A DNA stretch of 10,025 nucleotides, taken from assembly GCA_026396495.1 (NCBI GenBank), contig JAPLWR010000073.1, positions 1 to 10,025 on the forward strand. Reading direction: 5' to 3'. The notes under the pieces were generated by a model that was not told where the DNA came from, ran no database searches, and saw only the letters and a program-made list of their open reading frames with translations. Numbering within the stretch: the stretch's first letter is position 1; each line of letters begins with the position of its first letter. Source of the DNA: Candidatus Magasanikiibacteriota bacterium (lineage in GTDB: Bacteria > Patescibacteriota > Patescibacteriia > Magasanikbacterales > UBA10003). Both the position numbers and the translations under genes were made by a program. This document shows positions 6,054-10,025 of the stretch, one piece after another.

Positions 6054-7200
6054 CCAGTGAGACAATGCGTTGCAATTCTTCTTTTTTATCAGTCTTCTCC
6101 CAAGAAAATTCTTCTCTACCAAAATGACCATAAGCTGAAGTGGGACGATAGATTGGCCGACGTAAATCCAAATGTTCAATAATTTTTCCCGGACGAAAAT
6201 CAAAAACCTTAGCCACAGCTTTTTCTAAATCTTCATCACTAAATTTACCTGTGCCAAAAGTGTGAACCCGGATACTAGTTGGTTCGGCTCTACCAATTAC
6301 ATAAGAAACCTGCACTTCACATTTTTCTGCTAAATCAGCTGCCACGATGTTTTTAGCCACATACCGCGCCATATAAGCGCCAGATCTGTCTACTTTACTT
6401 GGATCCTTTCCAGAAAAACAACCACCGCCATGGCGTCCCATTCCACCATAGGTATCTACAATTATTTTTCTTCCAGTTAAACCCGTATCGCCGTGAGGGC
6501 CACCCACCACAAATCTGCCAGTCATATTAATAAAATACTGAGTTTCTTCATCTAAATATTTTTCACAGACTGGTTTAATAACTTGTTCTAAAATATCTTG
6601 ACGTACCTGTTCTGTGGTTACATCTTCATCATGTTGAGCTGCAATCACCACATTTTTCAAACGCACGGGCAGATCATTGATATACTCTACAGCCACTTGA
6701 GACTTGCCGTCGGGACGTAAATATTTTAAGGCTCCATTTTTTCTCACTTCTGCCAAACGACGGGCCAATTTCTGCGCCAAAATTATAGGCAAAGGCATCA
6801 ATTCAGCTGTTTCATTAGTAGCATAACCAAACATTAAACCCTGGTCTCCAGCGCCTTGTTCTTCAACATTAGATTGATCAACACCTTGGGCAATATCTGG
6901 CGATTGTTCATGAATAGCGGATAAAATTCCAGCATGCTCCGCATCAATTCCATAATCTGAATTGGTATAACCAATATCTTCTAAAACCTGGCGCACAATT
7001 TTTTGCGCGTCTACATAGCCCTTGGAAGTAACTTCACCGCCAATAATTACTTGGCCAGTAGTGGTAAAAGTTTCAACAGCCACGCGAGAAGTTGGATCCT
7101 GTAAAAGATAAGCGTCTAAAATAGCATCGGAAATTTGATCACAAATTTTATCAGGATGACCTTCTGTCACTGATTCAGAAGTAAAAATATATTTTGACAT
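6046..7200 (-). CDS. metK: S-adenosylmethionine synthetase (methionine adenosyltransferase)
   Basis: A full-length 384-residue cytoplasmic enzyme that makes S-adenosylmethionine from methionine and ATP, releasing phosphate and diphosphate. The N-terminus has [11 protein letters not shown] with catalytic H15 and metal ligand D17. Both family signatures are present: [12 protein letters not shown] (116-127) and the glycine-rich phosphate loop [13 protein letters not shown] (258-270). The C-terminal [15 protein letters not shown] is also typical. The start is placed at the ATG at 7200, which gives the standard [12 protein letters not shown]-terminus; a longer frame to 7245 would include the promoter. 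No Shine-Dalgarno is present, and the upstream region shows no SAM riboswitch. The product is the methyl donor for the methyltransferase encoded at 7963-8469, though the two genes are separated by two small membrane protein genes. Confidence 0.97.
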   Translation of the reverse strand: MSKYIFTSESVTEGHPDKICDQISDAILDAYLLQDPTSRVAVETFTTTGQVIIGGEVTSKGYVDAQKIVRQVLEDIGYTNSDYGIDAEHAGILSAIHEQSPDIAQGVDQSNVEEQGAGDQGLMFGYATNETAELMPLPIILAQKLARRLAEVRKNGALKYLRPDGKSQVAVEYINDLPVRLKNVVIAAQHDEDVTTEQVRQDILEQVIKPVCEKYLDEETQYFINMTGRFVVGGPHGDTGLTGRKIIVDTYGGMGRHGGGCFSGKDPSKVDRSGAYMARYVAKNIVAADLAEKCEVQVSYVIGRAEPTSIRVHTFGTGKFSDEDLEKAVAKVFDFRPGKIIEHLDLRRPIYRPTSAYGHFGREEFSWEKTDKKEELQRIVSLVD

Positions 7201-7209
7201 AATAAAAAA

Positions 7210-7215
7210 ATTATA
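7210..7215 (-). promoter_or_regulatory. -10 box of metK, nearly leaderless
   Basis: A consensus TATAAT (7215-7210) ends 9 nt before the metK ATG. The likely start nucleotides are the A at 7203 or the A of the ATG, so the leader is 0-3 nt. No recognisable -35 lies 16-18 bp upstream. Confidence 0.6.
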
Positions 7216-7259
7216 CACTAAAAAAGACTCAGCTTTTTTGTGCAAGGAGACAGAAGGAA

Positions 7260-7303
7260 GTTATTGATTAGTATCGACTTTTAATATTAAACAAATCAAT
7301 AAC
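7260..7303. repeat. 10-bp perfect inverted repeat between metK and the upstream gene
   Basis: GTTATTGATT (7260-7269) and AATCAATAAC (7294-7303) are exact reverse complements across a 24-base interior containing the self-complementary TTAATATTAA (7281-7290). It lies 60-103 bases upstream of metK and just after the end of the small membrane protein gene. It lacks a U-run, so it is not a standard terminator. It could be an operator or a stem at the 3' end of the upstream transcript. Confidence 0.4.
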
Positions 7304-7335
7304 CAACACCGTCACCTTAATTAAATTTAAAGTAC

Positions 7336-7605
7336 CTACTTTTTTCTAGTTAAATCTTTGCCACCCCAGCGCCAACGTGGCCTCTCCCCTGTTTTATAAC
7401 AAATATAAATTAAAATGGCAACTAAAAAGAATGTTTGCAATAGAAATTTTGATATAAAATCATTTTCAGAGCTAGATTCGGAATCTAAATCCCAACTTCT
7501 TAAAAACATCAAAATAATAAAAACAGCTAAAACCAACCAACCTTGCCAAGTAACTGGATACCAACCCCAACCATAATCTTTTGCATTAAACCAAATTTTT
7601 TTCAT
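7336..7605 (-). CDS. Small Trp-rich two-helix membrane protein
   Basis: An 89-residue protein of no named family. The N-terminal segment YGWGWYPVTWQGW (11-23) is rich in Trp and Tyr and leads into a first membrane helix (about 21-36). An acidic, Ser-rich loop (38-49) follows, then a second helix (about 53-70) and a basic tail with RPRWRWGGK (76-83). The aromatic belt suggests lipid-interface placement, with the basic tail probably cytoplasmic. I have the impression that similar Trp-rich proteins occur widely in Patescibacteria, but no function is known to me. The ATG at 7605 is preferred; a GTG at 7617 would add four residues. It follows the next small membrane protein gene by 24 nt on the same strand and is probably co-transcribed. 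There is no Shine-Dalgarno. Confidence 0.65.
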   Translation of the reverse strand: MKKIWFNAKDYGWGWYPVTWQGWLVLAVFIILMFLRSWDLDSESSSENDFISKFLLQTFFLVAILIYICYKTGERPRWRWGGKDLTRKK

Positions 7606-7629
7606 ATTTTTTATCACTCTTGCTAAAAA

Positions 7630-7944
7630 CTACCAATTAAAAATAAATTTTGTTAACACCACTAGTACCAACAAAACAAAAACCCAAACTAAATTACTAA
7701 CAATTTGCCAGATCGACTCTTTTTTAAAATTGTTTAAAAATAAATAAATTGGCCGGCCAAACATTAGTGTGCCGCATAGAGAGGCGGAAAAAACAAGCAA
7801 CAAAAGAAAAATTCCAAAACCTGAAAACCCTGGCTTTTCCCCCATTAACCTCTCGGCAAAAGAAAAAAACAAAGCCACCAAAAACACATAAGCCAACAAA
7901 GCCACAGCACTTAAAAAACCCATCAAAGTTATTTTCTTATTCAT
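7630..7944 (-). CDS. Small three-helix membrane protein, function unknown
   Basis: A 104-residue integral membrane protein with three hydrophobic segments (about 8-30, 41-62, 80-101). The segment FGRPIYLFLNNFKKE (62-76) between the second and third helices carries the main charges. There is no signal peptidase site or recognisable catalytic motif. The ATG at 7944 follows a TATAAT box by 12 nt and has no Shine-Dalgarno. Its neighbours are another small membrane protein downstream and a membrane-anchored methyltransferase upstream, all on the same strand. That hints at a shared membrane-related role, but nothing identifies it. Confidence 0.7.
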   Translation of the reverse strand: MNKKITLMGFLSAVALLAYVFLVALFFSFAERLMGEKPGFSGFGIFLLLLVFSASLCGTLMFGRPIYLFLNNFKKESIWQIVSNLVWVFVLLVLVVLTKFIFNW

Positions 7945-7956
7945 AAAATTAAATTA

Positions 7957-7962
7957 ATTATA
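7957..7962 (-). promoter_or_regulatory. -10 box for the two small membrane protein genes
   Basis: TATAAT (7962-7957) lies immediately after the methyltransferase stop codon and 12 nt before the ATG at 7944, predicting a leader of about 5 nt. The surroundings are almost pure A+T and no clear -35 is seen, so chance is possible. Confidence 0.4.
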
Positions 7963-8469
7963 TTAAATTTGATAAAGATACATTTTAGGATGACCCTCAA
8001 ATAAATCCACTTGCTGAGGAACCCAACCAACAATTGGCCAAACATATGCAATTATTTTTGTTCCTGGCCGTAATTCTTTTTCCAATTTTTGTTTTAACTG
8101 AGGGTAGATATGGGGAGTAAGATAAAGATAAACTAAATCAGCATCACTAAAATTTGTGGTCCAAAGATTTTTAAAAGAAAATTTTATATTTTTTTTATTT
8201 TTCTGAAATAGCCGGCGAAAATGAGCCAGAAAAAAAGGCAGTAAAGAAAGCTCTAATCCTTCAGCCTTTGCCCCAGCCTGAGCAGCTGCACAAACCAAAC
8301 GGCCATCACCACACCCCAGATCATACATTTTTTGTCCTGGTTTGATATTGGCTAATTTTAAAAAACGTTCCACATCGGTCTTTTTAGTAGGCACCCAAGG
8401 AGCCCCCTGCCTACCGGCGTAGGCATAAGTGATGAGGATAATCAAAAAAAATAAAAAAACTAAATTCAT
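7963..8469 (-). CDS. Membrane-anchored class I SAM-dependent methyltransferase
   Basis: A 168-residue protein with one N-terminal hydrophobic segment (about 3-18) and a short Rossmann methyltransferase domain. The segment GAPWVPT (22-28) precedes the fold. Motif I is YDLGCGDGR (49-57), the SAM-binding loop, and E73 (in GLELS) is the likely acid at the end of the second strand. DADLVYLYLTP (about 108-118) occupies the motif IV position. The layout of anchor, PxVPT-like segment, compact domain and a late aromatic/proline strand resembles the FAM173/ATPSC-KMT lysine methyltransferases, which act at membranes. The resemblance is by eye, so the substrate remains open. The ATG at 8469 follows an extended -10 element by 12 nt, without a Shine-Dalgarno. 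It is divergent from the adenylate kinase gene. Confidence 0.8.
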   Translation of the reverse strand: MNLVFLFFLIILITYAYAGRQGAPWVPTKKTDVERFLKLANIKPGQKMYDLGCGDGRLVCAAAQAGAKAEGLELSLLPFFLAHFRRLFQKNKKNIKFSFKNLWTTNFSDADLVYLYLTPHIYPQLKQKLEKELRPGTKIIAYVWPIVGWVPQQVDLFEGHPKMYLYQI

Positions 8470-8481
8470 AATGATGAATTA

Positions 8482-8490
8482 ACTATAGCA
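8482..8490 (-). promoter_or_regulatory. Extended -10 promoter of the methyltransferase gene
   Basis: The minus strand reads TGC-TATAGT (8490-8482), an extended -10 element with a 5/6 hexamer. It is 12 nt from the ATG at 8469, so the leader would be about 5-6 nt. It resembles the TGC-TATAAT element at 35-43. Confidence 0.55.
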
Positions 8491-8528
8491 ACAAAGACCC
8501 TTAAAAACAAGCAGAAAAGCCTGGGATA

Positions 8529-8556
8529 TTGCAAAAACCTAAAAATGGTTTATAAT
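8529..8556 (+). promoter_or_regulatory. Promoter of the adenylate kinase gene
   Basis: TTGCAA (8529-8534) is followed after 16 bp by a consensus TATAAT (8551-8556). Transcription should begin near 8563, which excludes the in-frame ATG at 8545 as a start and supports the ATG at 8584, leaving a leader of about 20 nt without a Shine-Dalgarno. Confidence 0.65.
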
Positions 8557-8583
8557 ACTATCTTTAACACTCTATCAAATCCT

Positions 8584-9150
8584 ATGTTTAAAATAATCTG
8601 CCTTTATGGGCGCCCAGCCTCAGGCAAAACCACTCAAGCGGCTAAAATAGCTGAAGAATTTGGTTTCCAACAATTTGGTATGGGTGACCGCTTAAGAGAA
8701 GAAATTCAATCTAATTCTCCATTAGGCCAAAAGATCAAAAGTTTTGTCGACCAAGGAATACTTATAACTGATGAAATAATGGAACAAGTGATCAAAAATA
8801 TAAAAATCAACCCAGAAAATAAAGGTGTTGTTTTTGATGGTTTTCCCCGCATGCTTTCTCAGGCTAAAATGTTAGAAAAGATAATCCAAGAATCTAATTT
8901 TGAATTTATTGGTTTTTTCAACTTGAAAGTCAGTACCAAAACAGCTTTACAACGCATCGCTACCAGAGGCGCCACAGAAAATAGATCTGATGATAAAGAT
9001 GAAGAAACAGTAAAAAATAGATTGGATATTTTTGCTGAAGAATCTGTTCCGTTAATTGAGCATTATAAAAATAAAAATTATTTGGTAGAAATAGATGGGG
9101 AAAAAAGTATTAAGGAAGTCTACGCTGAAATAAAAAAACATCTCTTATAA
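8584..9150 (+). CDS. adk: Adenylate kinase family nucleoside monophosphate kinase
   Basis: A 188-residue cytoplasmic P-loop kinase that balances adenine nucleotides (ATP + AMP to 2 ADP) if it is a true adenylate kinase. The P-loop is GRPASGKTT (9-17), where the usual family form is GxPGxGKGT. The NMP-binding region follows (MGDRLREEI at 33-41), and DGFPR (85-89) carries the family's NMP-contacting arginine R89. The LID is the short, zinc-free kind with RSDD (134-137), and R124, R128 and R146 are in place for phosphate contacts. Short LIDs with RSDD also occur in UMP/CMP kinases, so specificity is not certain. The start at 8584 gives the canonical N-terminus and is set by the promoter upstream. 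The stop codon lies inside a bidirectional terminator hairpin. Confidence 0.88.
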   Translation: MFKIICLYGRPASGKTTQAAKIAEEFGFQQFGMGDRLREEIQSNSPLGQKIKSFVDQGILITDEIMEQVIKNIKINPENKGVVFDGFPRMLSQAKMLEKIIQESNFEFIGFFNLKVSTKTALQRIATRGATENRSDDKDEETVKNRLDIFAEESVPLIEHYKNKNYLVEIDGEKSIKEVYAEIKKHLL

Positions 9151-9162
9151 AGAGATGTTTTT
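9134..9162. terminator. Bidirectional terminator overlapping the adk stop codon
   Basis: A perfect 13-bp inverted repeat (9134-9146 with 9150-9162) encloses a 3-base loop, ATA. The arms end in five A and five T, so it works for both adk and the convergent gene ending at 9172. The last codons and stop of adk are part of the stem. Confidence 0.8.
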
Positions 9163-9171
9163 AAATTAAAT

Positions 9172-9447
9172 TTAAAACAAAAATAGTTCAATATAATAAA
9201 ATAAAAGTATTGCGGAGCACAAAAGGCCGACCCAACTAAACGCGTTTCTAGAGATGTCTGTTAATTTATTAAAAAAACTTTTTCTACTTGGATCTTGCAA
9301 ATAATCATCCATCACTAAATACATTGATCCAAAAATTATCCAATTCATCCCTAACACAAAATCACCAGCGTATATAAAGTTTAAAACCCCACAAGCCACT
9401 AATAGCAGGCCGGTAATTAAATTGAGTATTTCTGTCTTAAAAGACAT
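9172..9447 (-). CDS. Small three-helix membrane protein, function unknown
   Basis: A 91-residue protein with three hydrophobic segments (about 8-26, 30-47, 69-90) and a charged middle loop (DDYLQDPSRKSF, 47-58). No named family is recognised. The ATG at 9447 is chosen because a -10-like GATAAT lies 9 nt before it; the frame stays open to a TTG at 9492, but that extension is hydrophilic and would contain the promoter. There is no Shine-Dalgarno. The gene is flanked by terminators on both sides and is therefore probably transcribed alone. Confidence 0.6.
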   Translation of the reverse strand: MSFKTEILNLITGLLLVACGVLNFIYAGDFVLGMNWIIFGSMYLVMDDYLQDPSRKSFFNKLTDISRNAFSWVGLLCSAILLFYYIELFLF

Positions 9448-9456
9448 ATAGTTATT

Positions 9457-9462
9457 ATTATC
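9457..9462 (-). promoter_or_regulatory. -10 box of the small membrane protein gene at 9447
   Basis: GATAAT (9462-9457) ends 9 nt before the ATG, the same spacing as at metK, predicting a leader of 0-3 nt. No clear -35 is present. Confidence 0.4.
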
Positions 9463-9520
9463 AGTGTAAAACTTTTTGAAGTATTTGTCCAAAAAATATC
9501 ACCTTAAAAAGATTAAAAAG

Positions 9521-9546
9521 AGACCCAGCCTTGTTTGGCTGGGTCT
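9521..9546 (-). terminator. Rho-independent terminator of the right-edge gene
   Basis: A perfect 10-bp GC-rich stem (AGACCCAGCC at 9521-9530 with its complement at 9537-9546) encloses a 6-base loop. On the minus strand it is followed by C and five T (9520-9515 region). It lies 14 nt after the stop codon at 9561. Confidence 0.85.
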
Positions 9547-9560
9547 GTTGTTACCTAGAA

Positions 9561-10025
9561 TCAGAGGGACAAACGACGAATCTCCTCCTTGGACTCAGCC
9601 AACGCGTCAAGCAATTCCTTCTGACGCTTGGCCTGGACATACAGAGGGCTGGTCTTAGTGAGATATTCATCCACTTCGACCCCACTCCTCATCATATTGA
9701 TTTCCAGCATCTTCTGAACAAGAAAAACGGCGATTTCCGGGGTCATGACACCGTTCGTCATGACATCAGAGTAGCGCTTACGAACCAGAACGTTAAGGAT
9801 CGCCAGTCCTTGAACAAGGTTGGTAACCTGGCCAAGGAGCACATCGAGAAAATAGATATGCCCGTGGGGAATCCCCAGACGGCAAGTTGGCCTACAGGGC
9901 AGGAAAGCAAAACCATTGGTATAGATATGTTCCGGTTTGGCTACCGCACCAATCTTGGTAAAAAGATCAGGCAGATTCACAGCCAAGTTGGCTGCCCTCA
10001 TTTCTTCAGCAATACGCAAGACTTC
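9561..10025 (-). CDS. Unrecognised protein, C-terminal part (runs off the right edge)
   Basis: The frame is open from the stop at 9561 to the last base, 154 residues in all, and no convincing start is inside the window: the first candidate is a TTG at 10019 and the next an ATG at 10001, neither with a clear ribosome site. The protein is therefore probably longer. It is soluble-looking and mixed alpha/beta, with a CRPTC pair of cysteines in the first third of the visible part and a hydrophobic stretch LDVLLGQVTNLVQGLAILNVLV after it. The last 30 residues (QAKRQKELLDALAESKEEIRRLSL) should form a charged amphipathic helix. I do not recognise the family. Base composition (32 G/C in 60 at 9781-9840) matches the 4133-5992 block rather than the adjacent AT-rich genes. 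A terminator follows. Confidence 0.7.
   Translation of the reverse strand, partial: EVLRIAEEMRAANLAVNLPDLFTKIGAVAKPEHIYTNGFAFLPCRPTCRLGIPHGHIYFLDVLLGQVTNLVQGLAILNVLVRKRYSDVMTNGVMTPEIAVFLVQKMLEINMMRSGVEVDEYLTKTSPLYVQAKRQKELLDALAESKEEIRRLSL

Noticed and set aside
7220..7239. AAAAAAG/CTTTTTT hairpin upstream of metK as a terminator
   Set aside because: The stem is almost wholly A-T with a poorly paired centre; in this AT-rich spacer it is likely chance, though weak termination cannot be ruled out.
7201..7335. SAM riboswitch upstream of metK
   Set aside because: The metK -10 box lies 9 nt before the ATG, leaving no room for a leader RNA, and the spacer has no SAM-I, SAM-II or SAM/SAH core motifs.
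8545..8583. Longer adenylate kinase starting at 8545
   Set aside because: The promoter's TATAAT (8551-8556) would lie inside the coding region, and the canonical kinase N-terminus starts at 8584.
9448..9492. TTG start at 9492 for the small membrane protein
   Set aside because: It has no ribosome site and the -10 box lies inside the extension.

Overview
The window looks like a piece of a small-genome, AT-rich bacterium, most likely a member of the Patescibacteria (Candidate Phyla Radiation). This rests on short compact genes, several small membrane proteins of the unnamed kind common in that group, a TrmB-type regulator, a short-LID adenylate kinase, and start sites without Shine-Dalgarno sequences. 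The assignment is an inference from gene content; there is no rRNA or other phylogenetic marker here apart from metK and the adenylate kinase gene.

Layout. 50-1282 (+): HI0933/BaiN-type flavoprotein, ending in a two-way terminator. 1336-3965 (-): a cassette of TrmB-like regulator, six-helix ferric-reductase-like flavocytochrome, and membrane-anchored cytochrome b5-domain protein. Together the last two could carry electrons from cytoplasmic NAD(P)H across the membrane. The reductase promoter overlaps a palindrome resembling a Fur box. 4133-4832 (+): small Cys4 protein and NUDIX hydrolase. 4919-5992 (-): ADP-ribosylglycohydrolase, convergent with the NUDIX gene across two back-to-back terminators. 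6046-7200 (-): metK (SAM synthetase). 7336-7944 (-): two small membrane proteins. 7963-8469 (-): membrane-anchored SAM-dependent methyltransferase. 8584-9150 (+): adenylate kinase. 9172-9447 (-): small three-helix membrane protein. 9561-10025 (-): C-terminal part of an unrecognised protein that runs off the right edge.

Two kinds of gene are interleaved. Most genes are AT-rich (19 G/C in the 60 bases 661-720) and have no Shine-Dalgarno; several have a TATAAT-like -10 box only 6-12 nt before the start codon, which predicts leaderless or nearly leaderless mRNAs. The genes at 4133-5992 are close to 50% GC (32 of 60 at both 4141-4200 and 5041-5100) and have purine-rich ribosome sites. The partial gene at the right end has the same higher GC (32 of 60 at 9781-9840). 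The central block looks like acquired DNA, and its NUDIX and ADP-ribosylglycohydrolase functions suggest ADP-ribose/NAD-related chemistry.

No gap without a gene exceeds 300 bases. No tRNA, rRNA, CRISPR array, insertion sequence or integrase was seen.
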